Below are positions 26,796 to 39,407 of a DNA stretch of 64,000 nt, piece by piece. The stretch is from Cytospora piceicola (Eukaryota > Ascomycota > Sordariomycetes > Diaporthales > Cytosporaceae): assembly GCA_023375675.1 (NCBI GenBank), contig JALQBC010000032.1, forward strand, positions 310,001 to 374,000, read 5' to 3'. The notes under the pieces were generated by a model that did no database searches, had not been told where the DNA came from, and saw only the letters and a list, made by a program, of their open reading frames with translations. Within the stretch, counting starts at the first letter, position 1. Every line of letters starts with the position of its first letter. The position numbers and the translations under genes are program-made.

Positions 26796-29316
26796 CTACA
26801 AAGCCGGCAAGCCCAGGTGCTTCCGTCGCATATCCGTCCACCACATTGTAACCACTCCAGGTTCGCAATTAGTTTCTCTGTGATCAACCAAGCTCGCTTG
26901 AATCCGGGAGGAATGGCTTATCTGTATCGCCAATTTGGCTAACGCACTACGTAGCGTCCCCTCGTCTTCGCGTTGAGGATGCTCCACAACGAAGGGGATC
27001 CTGATCTTCGTAGCACCCCTGTCCAGAAACTTCAGCTCCTTCCATTCTTCGTACTGCAGCTTGCAGCCCACGACGTCCTGGAAGTATCTCGTCATGAAAA
27101 TCTGGTCAAGTCGGTTCCTCCCCTCCTCCCTCCTCTTCTTCCACTTCTCCCACTCCCGCTGGTTATCCCTCTTCCGTAGGACCAAGGCCGGGCCCACGGC
27201 CGTCGTCTCATGCACGTGGAACACACAGTCACGGTCGGCGTGGCCAAGCTGACGAGTGATGTGGCGGACGGCTGAGCGTGCGATGTGGAAATCATTATAG
27301 ACTAGATGGGGGTGGACTCGTGACCTTCGTCCTCTTTGTGACTCGACGATTTTGAAGATCTGTCTTTCCTTCCGATCGTTCAGCAGGAAGCTGTTGACAA
27401 TTCTGCACGATGAACAGCGACAAGTATCAAGCAATGCCGCACGGCGACGCACGCTTTTCTTTGGCTCGCGCCCGATTATGCCGGCCGCATAGACGACTAC
27501 GACACTTAGGAGGCTGTTCCTAAAGATCGGGTCTATTCTCTTCCATTCAGGGCTGTCTCCATCTCGATGATGGTTCAGAATGTAACGGAACAACGGAAGC
27601 CACAATTCGTGGAACACAGCCCCAGGGTGAGGTTCATGGTAATCGTCATCAATCAGGTTTTGAAGTACGAATTGCAAGAGGAATTCGACAGCCTCTTCAT
27701 GCCAGCCTCTTTTTACCATATCCGAGAACATTCGGCCTATGCTGTCTGCTATTGAAGGCACGACGTCCTTCATTTGATTGGTGGAGCCGGCAAAGCCGCC
27801 AAGTCTCGTATTTGTTGCTTTGCACTTTGGATCGTCGACGATGCCCGTGATCTCTAGGATGGCAACGTCGCGCATTGCGCTGCGATATAGTTGATACCAT
27901 GCTCTGGCTGTTGTTGCAGAGATATCGCCACATTCCATATTCTCAAAGATATGCATAGCAAGCCCGAGACAGAATCGACAGTTCGGCACTCGCTGACTTT
28001 GGATCATATATTTCAGTCTAGATGTCATCGTCAGTATGATTCGATAACTGCAAGATGCTGGGTAGGACCCACTGCTTGTCCCTATGGAACCCCTTCTGGA
28101 ACTGTGCACAGATGGCGACGACAACTTTGGCTTCCTGCAGGTCTAGAGACCCATATTCCTTGCCTTCAATTTCTGTAAGGTAATCATCAATCCACATGGC
28201 AACGTACCCTTGTGGGTTCTCGGCAACATCCTCGGGATGCTCCAGTTGCCAAAGAGCGTCCACAATGTTTTCATTTGACACCTTTCCCAGCAAGTAATCA
28301 AGCCCGTCGGCATACCTCTGCAAATTCTGCATCTGTCCGCCAAGATCAATCACAGATGACAACTGGGCAAAGAGCCATAATGGAGGCTCTTCGGGATAGA
28401 AAGCAGCGATGAAGTCGAACAACTTGCCCTTTTGAAAGAACACCCAGAGTATGAGACAAGCCTCGACGATTTGGACAGGCCAGATCCAGGGAAATCCTGA
28501 GATGTTGCCACCGTCGGGTCTATTTCTCTCCATGTAATCTGTGAGGCAGATGCCCAAGGCTTGGGCCTGCTGAACTGCTGGTTGAAGAAGGTATAACATG
28601 ATCTTGATACGGGGGTCATCCTCCCCGGTTTTCCCCAACAGTTCGTCCAGAAGATGACGCGAGGGGACGATCGCAATGGCCTGTGGCAGTAGGCTGGTCA
28701 GCAAGTATCCTATGACAGCACAGCGAACCGAGAGCCTTACAACTTCACAATCTGTGTGGGCTGAACAAAGAACATCTTCCCGGGGAATCATAAAGTTGCT
28801 GAAGAGTAGCCGACCCGTGACGTCTAGGTAATCTCTACAGCTCGACCCAGAGACGGTATGCTCTTGTTCCTGGGGGTTGCGCGCGCCCGACAACTGTGTC
28901 AGGAAAACCTCAAAGTCCTCGTCGCGTGCAAGCTCTCGGAGGAGCTTCACGACCGCTCGCCCCCTTTCGTCAAACGTATGGATACCCACTGGTTGAGAGA
29001 CCTTTTTGGGTGTTGTCTGTGGGGGCATGGCCGGCACGTCCATCGTCCCATCCTCCGTCCGCTCGAATTTGACATTAGGATCATACTTGGACCCGTATCC
29101 AACCTTGGAGGGATCCCCTTTGACGGGGTATAGTAGGGTTCTAGGAGAGGCATCTGGACCGTTTTGCAACCATCTCCGCAAATTCTTCCGCAGAGACTCC
29201 TCGTCCGCCGTCTTTCTGTTGTGGCCAATCTTATCGAGTTCCACGGCTAGATCCCTTTTCAGGCCCTCTGTCGAGAATGTCGGTGATTTGGTCTCTGCGT
29301 CATCGTTGTCTGCCAT
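26796..29316 (-). CDS. Conserved fungal protein of unknown function, 821 aa
   Basis: Exons 29,316-28,073 and 28,017-26,796. A 55-nt intron (donor GTGGGT, branch TACTGAC, acceptor TCTAG) joins two frames that would otherwise look like separate genes. The spliced product passes from FHRDKQ into LKYMIQSQRVPNCRFCLG without loss of frame. The N-terminal half is helical and soluble with no recognised domain. At about residues 614-625 is CRCSSCRIVNSF followed by a basic R..H segment and a coiled, charged stretch (REWEKWKKRREEGRNRLDQ). This resembles a cysteine-pair plus VN.FL module seen at the C-termini of many uncharacterised fungal proteins. A CRFC pair near residue 429 may also bind metal. No function is assigned. 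Confidence 0.75.
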
Positions 29317-30059
29317 GACAATTTCGGTTGAGTGAAAAAGATCACACTGTTTGAGATGCCTCTGTCATGAGACTGGCCATCGATGTCTTGTGAATGAGGA
29401 CCAACAGCGCCCAGCACAGTTGGCCGGACTTGACAGATGCCGTGGCCTCTCCGATCGGTCCGCGCAATCGTGGCCAATTATTAGGCCGATGAAAAAAGAA
29501 AGTCTTGCGAAGGGCAATATTATCAGAGCACGCAATGGAAAACAATGGCTTTTCGGCCAATATTGAAACCCACCACGACGACGTATCTGGAATTGCGTCG
29601 AGTTGCATCGAGTAAAACACGCCAGGTGCTGTGGATTTACAGCATCAGGGTTAGGGGCGGAAGAGGTCAATAAGGGAAGAGGAGAGGGGGGGGGGAGATG
29701 TTCCCTCAGAGTTAAGATGTACCCCTGAACTTCACATGATTCTTTTGTAAGACTTTCTCAATAATTCCCTTCTGACTCAATGGAGAGCATTCAGTTCAAA
29801 GGTCCTGTGTAGGTTGTGTATCGTCAGACTCAGGTATGCCAGTTTCGATGGCCAGAAGAGGCCCCAAGCACCGGTGATGAGGTGGAGAATGGTCGTAATC
29901 ATAGAAGACTCTGCTGGAGTCACTGCGCCCTTTGGCTTTCTCCTATATAAGATCTCCACCTCGGCTTCAATCCCCCAGGTATGAAAGCCCATGGTCTGTT
30001 CATTACCGGCCAACAACATGTATCTCCGGTCTGCCCAGGTCCGTCCCCAGGATGCGTTG
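29317..30059. other. Intergenic between two minus-strand genes
   Basis: 743 bp holding the promoter of the 821-aa gene and the 3' UTR of the alpha/beta hydrolase. A G-run and a single TTAGGG occur near 29,650-29,695. No gene seen. Confidence 0.5.
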
Positions 30060-31327
30060 CTAGTAATCCGCGCGGATGACCCTCGCCGTCTGCTTCATGA
30101 GGAATTCAGCAACGTGTACCCTTCCAACCATAGCATCGCTGTGGAAAGCCTTAGGTACCACCTTCGTCTCACTCGGCAGCTGCAACTCGTTGCACCGCTT
30201 CCTCAGCTCCTCGGCATGCCTCGGAGGGACCACTTCGTCTCTACCAGCCTCCAGGATGAAGATCTGAGGTGGGCGAATGCCCTTTTCCTTCCGCTGTTCC
30301 GCGATGGTGCCGAGGTTCTTGTAGCTGTCGAGATGGTTCCGTATAAAGGGGTGTAGGTACTTGTAAGGTAGCCATTTCTCCGGATATATCGTCTCAAGCA
30401 TGTCCTTGATGGACAGGAACGGAGTCTCGAGAATCAGGGCGGCCGGCTCCAAGTGAGCCGGCATCACACCGGACGCGGCGAGGTTCGTCGCAAATCCTGA
30501 GCCGATGCTCTGGCCCCAGATGATGAAGATCGGCTTGACTTTGTGCTGGCCGTCTTCGCCCCTGGCACCATACGTATTGTCGTGGAGCTGGGAGATCCAC
30601 TGCATGGCCGCGATCGTGTCCTGGTTGATGCCAATCTCGGTTGGCCGCCCTGCAGACGTCCAGTATCCGCGGTAGCTGAGGCCGACTTGCGTGAAGCGGA
30701 CCTTTCCACATTCGGAATATCGCTCTTTGAATTCTCGCTGGACCCTCTTGAGGATCCATGAATGGTCTGGCAGCCTCGGTGGAAGAGACGATGCATTCCC
30801 TAAGGCGTGGTGATCAGCTGCCGCACCGGGAGGCCACATGTGGGCTACGTCAACGGACCTTGCAGGTAGAGGATATACACATGGTGGGAGATGCCGTCGT
30901 GAGTGACCTCGTCAGATTCTGATGAAACACTCGCCACAGCCAGCGCCAGATCAGTCCCGTCGAGGGATCGCATGTGCAGCTCCCTCCACTCGATTCCGGA
31001 CAGCTTCTTTTGCCAGTCGGATATCTTCTCGAAGCGTGCCGTCGGAGGCAAGTACGGGGCGTATATGATCTTGTTCTGCAGCGAGATCATGATGAAGCTC
31101 TTCCAGATATACAGAGCGACGAGCAAGCCGGTGAAGATCACAGGAGGCAGGAGATAGTTTGGGACGTGAACCTGCCTCCTGAAGCCTGCATTCAGTTTGA
31201 GAAGCCCATAGCTAGCACCAATGCCAGGCCGTCGCCTTTGGAGCAGGCCTGATGCGTACTGGTGAGTTCGTCTCGCGTTGAAGAACCCCGATGCGGTCGC
31301 CCTTGCCAGCGGTGGGCGGTGTAGCAT
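30060..31327 (-). CDS. Membrane-anchored alpha/beta hydrolase (ABHD12/Bem46-like)
   Basis: Exons 31,327-30,859 and 30,799-30,060, 402 aa; 59-nt intron. A basic N-terminus precedes one hydrophobic helix (LLPPVIFTGLLVALYIW, about residues 60-76). The segment QNKIIYAPYLPPTARFEK and an alpha/beta-hydrolase fold follow. The nucleophile elbow is GQSIGSG with Ser254. Asp344 (in GRDEVVPP) and His376 (in FHSDAM) are in the expected positions to complete the triad. A membrane-facing serine hydrolase acting on lipid esters is the usual role of this group; the actual substrate is not known. The N-terminus could also be a mitochondrial signal anchor. Confidence 0.87.
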
Positions 31328-32722
31328 GCTCTTACTGATGCTTCATCTGGATATTTATGTCAGGTGAGACATCGATTAAGAGATGAAGGAACTGTATAGT
31401 TTTGCAAGTTGTCTCGTTCAGGTGGTTGATGAAGTATCTAGGTCGTAAAGCTGTTGTCGTTGAGACTGGGACGGACGACTCCGGAAACTTAGACTGACGC
31501 ACCGGGTGAAGTCAGTCTAAGGGTTAGGGGATAACCCTGAATAGCCCTTTGGAATCCCGAAGGAGCGTCATACATTTCAATTATTGGCATTTCTCGACCG
31601 TTTCAGGTTTCCAACGGGCGACCTCTGAGCCGGCGTCATCCACGATCATCCACGATACACCAACCAGCACGCAGAGCAGGGTCTCGGGCAGGCCGGCCAG
31701 GGTGACTTCCCGAGGGCTGAAAGAGAAAGAGAGCTATGAGCCACGAGCCACGAGCCATGCGGGCCATAAAAAGATTCAATAGTCTCGATGCCGCGACCCT
31801 GGACGCCCGGGGCTCGAGTCACAGCCCGTCTTGTGGCAACCCGTCGTTCGTCCGTCAGACCTTCTTCTCAGCCCCTCAGCTCACCTTGCCAGGCTTACCT
31901 GCCTGCACTAGACAGTTGCACACATGGCACGGCATGGGATGGCATTATGGCATTATGCCCGTCCGTTCCCCAAGCAGCGGGGCAGCAGCTAGTTGGCCTG
32001 CGCCGCGCCCGCCCGGCCACATGATCCGTGGATGGCCAGTCACCTCAGTGACGCAGCGGGCGCTGGTTGGTGTTAGGTTGGTGCATCGTGCATCGTGTGC
32101 AGTATTAGTCTCCCAAGCAAGTCTCAGCACGCGACCGAAAGCGCCGGACCTTCACGTTGCATTACCCCCCCTAGCAGTCCGCCCTGCCGTGTTTCCATAG
32201 ATCTCGTCCCCGGACTATCCGATGGGCCTAAACTAGTGAAGTCCCTGGTGATTATCCAGATCCCTTCTGCAACATAAGTACTGCGGCCCTTCCTCCGAAG
32301 TTCCAGAACGATCCAGCCCGTTAACTGTGCCGCCTCCTTCTGTGTGTTCGGTACTACTCAAAGATCCCACGGCCAAAGATCCCACAACCTTGATTGTCTA
32401 TTTCAGGGACGAAATCCTTCCGGAATTATAATAGCAGTGTTTCCCTGATACCATTGATCAGGTCCGATCAGTAGTTCTCGGCCTTCTAATACACTAATCA
32501 TTTTATACACATCGATCTGCATACTTTCCTCTGGATAATCTTTATCTGCTCCTATTCGGACAAGGCACCTCTCTAAGCCTTATCCTCTTTCACAGTTCCA
32601 CTGTCTCCTCCGTTGGCATCAATCACTACCAGTCAACAACTGTCTCCCTCCCCGGCGGAGACGTTACTGGATCAAGGGCAACCACAGCGACAAGCAGTCC
32701 TCACGAGGGCCGCGACAGAGCC
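31328..32722. other. Divergent intergenic region
   Basis: About 1.4 kb between the hydrolase start (-) and the small gene at 32,723 (+). It contains short direct repeats of GAGCCAC near 31,740 but no supported gene. Confidence 0.45.
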
Positions 32723-33223
32723 ATGAGAGACAAAGACCAAAGACAATTGGCAAGGCGGCAGAGTCTCCCACCCATGCTGTCCACACCGGCCACGCTCTCA
32801 AGCGACCGGCCCCTATCCCCCCCACCACTACTCCTCGCAAAACCAAACATCAGGTCACGGGCCTCCCTCACCAGCATAAAGAAGATGCCCATGATCAGGG
32901 AAGACGAGGCGCCAGTCCTCATGAGCGTCCCCAACGGGCGGCCGAGGCCGCCCAGGTCCAGCGCCTTCTACCAGTACGGCGAGGACTACATCACGCCCTG
33001 GCACCTGGTGGGGGTCTGCCCGTCGCCGGCGCCGCGGCCGCCGGCGACGAGGCAGAGCAGCGCGGCGAGCGAGCGCGCGGCGAGCGAGGACTCGTCGGGC
33101 TGGGAGCCGGACGAGAAGCAGGGGGCGACGGCGCATGGGGCGGTGCGGACCACCGCGGGGGTGGTGGGCAGGCGGGGGGGATGGCGCCGGCTCTGCGAGC
33201 CGCGGTATTGGTCGTGGCGGTGA
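32723..33223 (+). CDS. Small basic protein, unknown
   Basis: A 166-aa open frame starting at an ATG in acceptable context (GAGCCATGA). It is rich in Pro, Ser and Arg and shows one structured-looking stretch, SAFYQYGEDYITPWHLVGV. The codon third positions from about 32,940 to 33,150 are strongly G/C, as in neighbouring real genes. There is no recognised domain. The C-terminus becomes low-complexity and a T-run and long G-run follow the stop, so the 3' end may really be an intron or UTR. I rate it as a plausible but unproven gene. Confidence 0.5.
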   Translation: MRDKDQRQLARRQSLPPMLSTPATLSSDRPLSPPPLLLAKPNIRSRASLTSIKKMPMIREDEAPVLMSVPNGRPRPPRSSAFYQYGEDYITPWHLVGVCPSPAPRPPATRQSSAASERAASEDSSGWEPDEKQGATAHGAVRTTAGVVGRRGGWRRLCEPRYWSWR

Positions 33224-34252
33224 TTTTTTTGGGGGGGGGGGGGGGTGACGCTCGGCGTGATTTTTTCGAGGGAGAATGTAACTTTATCGTTGGAAAAAGC
33301 AATACAACCGGTGGTAGCGAGATGTCTCCCAGCTGGAAACGAGAATTTTTTTACCACTCTTCTGGTCGAGCGCATATGTCGCCATCCCCATACCCCTCAG
33401 TACCTACTTACTTGAGTAAGTACCTAGGTAGGCACCAAGTATGCAGGTATGCTCGACATTGTGGCCTGTCTCATGACCAGCACCTCGACGTGGTCATCGT
33501 CAGATTTCCATGAAGGAAGCCTTTGGCTCGACGGCGTGGTCCGTGGGCGTGATGGTGAGACTGTGGTTTTTGTTTTCAGCCGCATGATCAGCTTCGGTGA
33601 TGTGACGTTGAATTAGGCTAAACCCAGCGGGTCCACCTACTGTCCAGGAATCTGGTTTGATCAATGCACTTAATCAACATGAAGGTGTTGTCGGCCCTTC
33701 CCGCTAAGGAGGCCCCCAATTTATTTCCTGGGCGTCTCACTCCACTGGGCAAGGGGCATCTAGTGTCGGCATTCTCTCTTCGGCCTCCGCTTGTTCTCAA
33801 CCTTCTTGCGCCTGCAGGTAAGCTGACGAGAAGCTATAAATTGGGATTAAGTTCAATAGTCGCCCATTTAAAGCCATATTTTTTTTAAGCCGGGTTCTGT
33901 CACATATGCATGTTGCATTTCGATGGAGAAACATGATGTCAATACGAACGGCCTGGATTTCTTTTCCAACAATGTCGGACCTGGTCAAAGAATACAACCA
34001 GTTCACCCATACTATTGTGCCGTTTTGGCCCATTCTTCTCTTTAAGGGTTTATGCCAGCTGGGATGGCAACCCTTCTCTCTAGTGTATTCTCCAAACAAT
34101 GAGTAATCTCCGTACCAGAAAGGGCCTTGCCGCTCAGGGGCTTCAATTGCCCCATCGCACTGTGTAATAGCCCAAAAAGGACGTGCGGATGCTGCTTAGT
34201 ACTATGCGTTCCATGTTCGAGACTCCAACTATGTTGGAGCCACGGGGTAGTC
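33224..34252. other. Intergenic, no gene seen
   Basis: Begins with a T-run and a G-run (about 33,224-33,246). Near 33,405-33,432 are TACTTGAGTAAGTACCTAGG-type palindromic bases. Nothing codes convincingly. Confidence 0.45.
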
Positions 34253-35523
34253 TCATGTTCGGACAAAGGCTGTCACAAGGTCAGTATCCAGACAGAACTC
34301 GGCGTCGGAGAGTCGAACTTACTCGCATCGATCTGTTTGATCTGGGGCAGCGCCAGCTTCACCTTGTTCCTGTAGAGCGCCTCGGCCCGGGTCTGGAGTG
34401 GGTTGCCCTCAAAGTAGACCGTCTCCAAGTTCTCCTTATCCTTTAGCTCCCTCTCCACATCAGAGAAGTCGCCGAGCTTGTTGTAGCTTGCCCAGACCTC
34501 CTCCAGCTCCTTGAGAGGCCCGACACCCTTCAGGCTGGTGATCGCGTTGTTCGAGATCTCGAGTATCCGCAGCTTCGAGTTGCTCTCGATCCCCTCCAGC
34601 GACTCCAGCGCGTTGTGAGATATGTAGAGCTCCTCCAGGGTCGGGACGTCCTTGAGCGGCGACAGGTCGCGGATGCGGTTGGACTGGATGCTGAGCAGCT
34701 TCAGCTTGGGCAGTTGGCTGAGCCCGTTCAGCTCCGTGATCTTGTTCTTGGCCAGCCACAACTCCTCGAGGTTCTTCAACGAGTCCAGGTTCTGTATCTC
34801 ACGGATGCGGTTGGACCCAAGCTCCAGCATGCGCAGCTTGTTCAACCCTTCGAGGTTTTCGATGGTGCTGATCTTGTTCGCAACGAAGAAGATGTCGGTC
34901 AACTCGGTCAGGTGGTTCACATGTTTAATGTGTTTGATCTTGTTGAAGCTCAGGTCGAGGATGGTCAGCTTGGTCAGCGTGTCGAGGCCGCGGATGTGTC
35001 CGATGAGGTTGTCATAGAGGTCAAGTTCGTGCAGGGTCTCGGCGAGGCATTCTAGTCCTTCTATATGCGTGATTCCATTTTGTCGGAGACACAGTCGTAC
35101 GACCTTCTTAAAGCGGTCGATCCGTAGGCTGGGAATGGACTGTATCCGGGAGTTTATGGACAACAGCTCGTCTGTGTCTGGGTCCTCGTCGTCGAAGAGG
35201 TCTGGTATCCCATGTCAGCCATACTGTCGTTCACAATGGGGAACAGATTTGGGACGGATCCCGCGGTCGAGAGACTGTGTACCTTCATCAGCCTCTATCT
35301 CCTCTCCCCGGACGATGTTCTCCTCATCAGAGTATTCTGGGTCAGACAGAGCCTCAGGGTTGGCCAAGGTAGCCCGGCCCGGCACGCGCAACTTCCCGTC
35401 CCAGCCTTTGCTGTTGGTTATTCCAGGGCTCTGGTCGCCGTCGTGTCTTTCTGTGGGGTTGTTGTCCACTACCTCAACACGGAGAGGTTGAGGTGGGTTA
35501 TCGTTGTTGAGTTCTCCAGGCAT
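34253..35523 (-). CDS. sds22: SDS22/PPP1R7, leucine-rich PP1 regulator
   Basis: Exons 35,523-35,283, 35,201-34,323 and 34,269-34,253, 378 aa. The last exon is only 17 nt and completes the family ending QIKQIDATFVRT; its intron has donor GTAAGT and branch TACTGAC. An acidic N-terminus of about 90 residues is followed by some eleven SDS22-type leucine-rich repeats of 22 residues (for example LTILDLSFNKIKHIKHVNHL and LRMLELGSNRIREIQNLDSL) and an LRR cap. SDS22 binds the catalytic subunit of protein phosphatase 1 in the nucleus and cytoplasm and controls its maturation and mitotic function. Family assignment is secure. Confidence 0.95.
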
Positions 35524-37658
35524 GACGACAGAAGTGCAGTAGCACCAGAGGGGGGAGGGGGGAGGGGCTCGTGTCTGGCGGTGATCAGACAGCTCCGGTG
35601 TCGTTAACAGCTATCTCTATCTGTCAATTTCTAGACGGGCAGGTTCTGAAAATTCGATTCTGGTATTTGGGGGAACTCTCGTGATGTTGGTATCGCCTGG
35701 GTAAAGGAGCGTTCGATCGTGGTTGATTATGTGATGTCGCAGAGAGACCGACCATCGCATGTCATCAATTTGTTTCCGGGGCGCCGTGGAGGATCCACAA
35801 TGTCGATCTTAGGCGGGGTAGCGCCCCATCTGCCACTCCCGGGGATTTGGGGTGCAGCTCCAAGGGCCCTGGCAGGACTGGCCTGGCCTGGGTGATTGGT
35901 CCGATCAGTGCTCGCCTTGGAAAGCATGCGACCGACATTCGTTCGACATTCGTTCGACGACATCCCATGAATGTCAGACTGACAGCACTTGTACATGGAC
36001 AGGTGCTTCGATGAAACTGGGTGCTATTTGACGTACGTTATACACGACGGCAAATATGCTTTTGCAGCAGACTTGTCGTGTGACAGGAAGCGGGAGCCTC
36101 TTACCTTCGAGGCCTGCCACGTCTCGCATCTCATCACGTGCATTTCTTGGCCTTTCCGTCCTATTCGTCTCAGTGGTCGTCAAGTCGTTCGGGTGGTGGC
36201 AAGGGCTTACAAGTCTGTCAGTCAGCATCCCGCATATTAATCGTTCTAATTTATTCGGTCCAGACCCTGCCTCATGCAAACTATGATTATCTGCAGCATA
36301 CCAAGAGACAAGCTCTCGACGGAACTCTCATATTGCGTTGTATGAGCAGCATTTGAGTCTTCTGTCATTCAAGTAGATAACTGTGGGGTTTCGTGCTGTA
36401 TCACAGTTCTCGTATAACGAGCAACAACCTGCCTTCTACATATTCAACGTCCTCGACATCTCCTAGGGGCAGTAGCAACATGCATTTCGCTGGCACCCGG
36501 TTCCCTGACTCCAATCTGATAATCTACGTCAGTTGTATCTTTGGGGCAGGTTCCCAGTGACTTTGCCCTCGTGTGTACGTGGCTATCATTCACGCCGCGT
36601 ATAGTCTTGTTGATACTATTGTTTTTCTTAATATATCATCCCCCCTTCAGGCCACGGCGGTGTCTGGGATCTCCCGGTAGTATTTCCTTTTTCTCGTCTG
36701 CCTCTTATTAGCCCCAAGTCATCACCACTCGTCCATCAAGAGCGGAAGCCAGCCAGAAGTGACACCATATCATGCACTGGGTGGCTCTTGGATACAGACG
36801 GGCTTATACGCAGCTGCAGGGAGCAACACTCCAAAGAAGTCGCCTTAGCTGCCCGCCTGAGTATAGCAGGCTTCTGCTACACAGGGAGATCTAACACACT
36901 CGAAGTTCCAATACCAGGCCGGTTTATCAGGTCTTTGGCTTGTCAGGACGTCGTACCAAGAGAATTGAGAGAGCCATCGGACGGTGCAAGGCGGGAAATG
37001 GTTACTTATACAGCCATTCCTGCCGAGATCTACACGGAAATTCCAACCAGTCAATGGATGGTCAGATTCATCTTGGTCGCACCGTATCTGCGGGCACCCG
37101 TGTGAACAAGTTACCTCGCCCCTACTCTTGAGGCCATTGTCGTGAGGACCAGAGGAAGAGTTGGACACCCCCGACCTCCGTCGTTGTCCACAGGCTGCAT
37201 GCTGCTCAGGTGCTGAGTCCCGATTTCACTTACATGCATGGGTTACCACGGCATCTTGTTTCTACTTGAATCCGGAGTTGAAGGTCCGAAGATGCAGATC
37301 CGGGGCAATGGATGAGCTTAATTACTGGTCTCGACGGGACCCCTGAATATGACGTCAAGCTCAGGAACGGTCGGCATTAGTAAAAGCCATTCACCTTTTA
37401 ATATATTTGCCAAGGTTACACAGGCACCTTTTCATATGATTTCTATATACCAAAAGATTTATAGCGTTCTAGACGAGATATCCCGTATTGTCTGGATCAC
37501 GATAGTTTGCCGAGACAACTGACAACCTCACGAAATTTGAACCTACCTCCTGGAATATCACATACATTTCACAGTCTGCTCCTGAGGAATATTTGGACCT
37601 GAGTTTCGGCGCTGGCGCCTTGATCAATAAGGCCGTCTTTTTAAGATATAGTCATAGC
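35524..37658. other. Divergent intergenic region SDS22 / PAF-AH-like
   Basis: About 2.1 kb. The region before 37,659 has TATA-like AT-rich spots (near 37,398 and 37,441). The lipase frame can be extended upstream to 37,593 but without an ATG. No other gene is supported. Confidence 0.45.
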
Positions 37659-39407
37659 ATGGAGGAACACGAAAGGCAAAAGCCGAAAGGCAAACAGCCC
37701 ATCAAACCCCCACACCCGCCGAAGACGTTGCGCGAGCGCATCGTCCACACCCTGCCGTACTATACCGGGCCATACAGCGTGGGCTACCTCGAGATGGAAC
37801 TTCCTGCCGAGACACAGAGAACCTTCTCGCGCATAAAGAGCGACAACGCACATACGCTCCAGCTCGACACCGTCCTCTTCTCGATATACTACCCGACCAA
37901 TGCCGACCCCAAGTCCCAACACAGGCCCCCCTGGCTCCCCCGGCCGCGGGTGCCCACCTGCAAGGGCTACGCGAAGCTCTACCACGTCCCCAACTTCCCC
38001 ATGACGGCATACATGGCGTCCACCTGCATGTTCACCAAGATCCCCGCCTTCAGGAACGCCGCCCTGGCCGCCGAGAGCCCGACTAGGGCCCAGGAGACGT
38101 GCGCGAGCGGGAAGCCCAAGTTCCCGGTGGTCATGTTCAGCCACGGGCTGGGGGGCTCGCGGACCGTGTGCTCGACCGTGTGCGGCGACATGGCCTCGTA
38201 CGGGTTCGTGGTGGTGGCCATGGAGCACCGGGACGGGTCCGGGGCGAGGACGTACGTCAACGTGCCCCCGGACCGGGACTCGCCCCACCTGAGCCAGGAC
38301 GAGGGCAGCATCGCGGAGGCGGCGCTGAAGGAGCAGTCCCCGGGCGCCCAGAGGGACGAGAGGCCGAGGCGGGTGGACAGCTACATCGTCGACTACGTCT
38401 TTCCCACCGGGAACGCGTGGGACACGCGGCCGCACAACGAGCAGGGGGTGGCCCGTGACGTGCGGGAGGCGCAGATCGAGATGCGCCTGGCGGAGATGGA
38501 GGAGGCCTTCCGGGTGCTGCAGCTCATCAACGCGGGGGACCCCGACAACGTGGTGAAGCACCGCAACCTGAGGAAGAAGCCGAACCGGGGCTCGAGCTCG
38601 AGGGGCCTCGACGGCATCGACTGGGCGGACTGGAAGGGCAGGCTGGGCCTGGAGAACGTGACGGCCATGGGCCACTCGTTCGGTGGCGCGACGACCGTCC
38701 AGATCCTCCGGCTCGACGATCGCTTCCACTGGATCGGCCAAGGGATCTTACTCGACGCATGGGGGCCGGCCGCGCCTGAAGTACCGCCCGGATCGGAGCA
38801 GAGGATTACAAAGCCGCTGTTGTCGATTGGGTCGGAGGCGTTCATGCACTGGAGTGCCAACTTCGATAAGATCGATGAGATCTGCAGGGAGGCAAAGGAC
38901 AGCGGCGCGCTGTGCTGGATGTTAACGGTCCGAGGGTCCACGCACCTGTCGCAGACTGACTTTGCGGTCCTGTACCCAAAGTGGATGTCCAACTTCATCA
39001 AGACGCTGATAGACCCGCTGAGGGGCATCTACCTGACGATCGCGCCCTCGCTCGAGTTCCTGAAGCTGGTGCTGCCTCCACAGCAGACAACGACGTACGA
39101 CATGAGCGGGTGGGTTGATGAGGGTCTTTTAAGGACGAGCCATCCGGATTCCCAGATCTCGTCGGACCACAAGCCAAACGACAAGTGGATCGCCGCCAGG
39201 CTCAAGATCGACCACGAGCTCCAGCTGCGGATGCACGACTGGTGGGCCCGGAGGCGGAAGAGGCAGGCGGAGGGCGGGGGGCAGCCGCTGCATGGACTGC
39301 AGACCTGGGGTCCGGGCGAAGAGATCTGGATGCACATGTGTCCCACCGGGGACGAGGTCGAGAGGCGCCAGCAGGAACAGGACCCGGGGGATGGAACATT
39401 TTCGTGA
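37659..39407 (+). CDS. PAF-acetylhydrolase-like phospholipase
   Basis: Single exon, 582 aa from the first ATG (37,659); in-frame codons continue upstream only via a TTG. It matches the platelet-activating-factor acetylhydrolase (group VII phospholipase A2) family, which removes short acyl chains from phospholipids. Visible are VLFSIYYPTN near the start, the oxyanion-hole segment FPVVMFSHGLGGSRT (about residue 160) and the nucleophile elbow GHSFGG with Ser340. The acid is Asp366 (LLDAWGP) and the base His429 (STHLSQTDF). No signal peptide or membrane helix is evident, so it is likely intracellular. The basic C-terminal 80 residues are an extension rich in charged residues. Confidence 0.9.
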   Translation: MEEHERQKPKGKQPIKPPHPPKTLRERIVHTLPYYTGPYSVGYLEMELPAETQRTFSRIKSDNAHTLQLDTVLFSIYYPTNADPKSQHRPPWLPRPRVPTCKGYAKLYHVPNFPMTAYMASTCMFTKIPAFRNAALAAESPTRAQETCASGKPKFPVVMFSHGLGGSRTVCSTVCGDMASYGFVVVAMEHRDGSGARTYVNVPPDRDSPHLSQDEGSIAEAALKEQSPGAQRDERPRRVDSYIVDYVFPTGNAWDTRPHNEQGVARDVREAQIEMRLAEMEEAFRVLQLINAGDPDNVVKHRNLRKKPNRGSSSRGLDGIDWADWKGRLGLENVTAMGHSFGGATTVQILRLDDRFHWIGQGILLDAWGPAAPEVPPGSEQRITKPLLSIGSEAFMHWSANFDKIDEICREAKDSGALCWMLTVRGSTHLSQTDFAVLYPKWMSNFIKTLIDPLRGIYLTIAPSLEFLKLVLPPQQTTTYDMSGWVDEGLLRTSHPDSQISSDHKPNDKWIAARLKIDHELQLRMHDWWARRRKRQAEGGGQPLHGLQTWGPGEEIWMHMCPTGDEVERRQQEQDPGDGTFS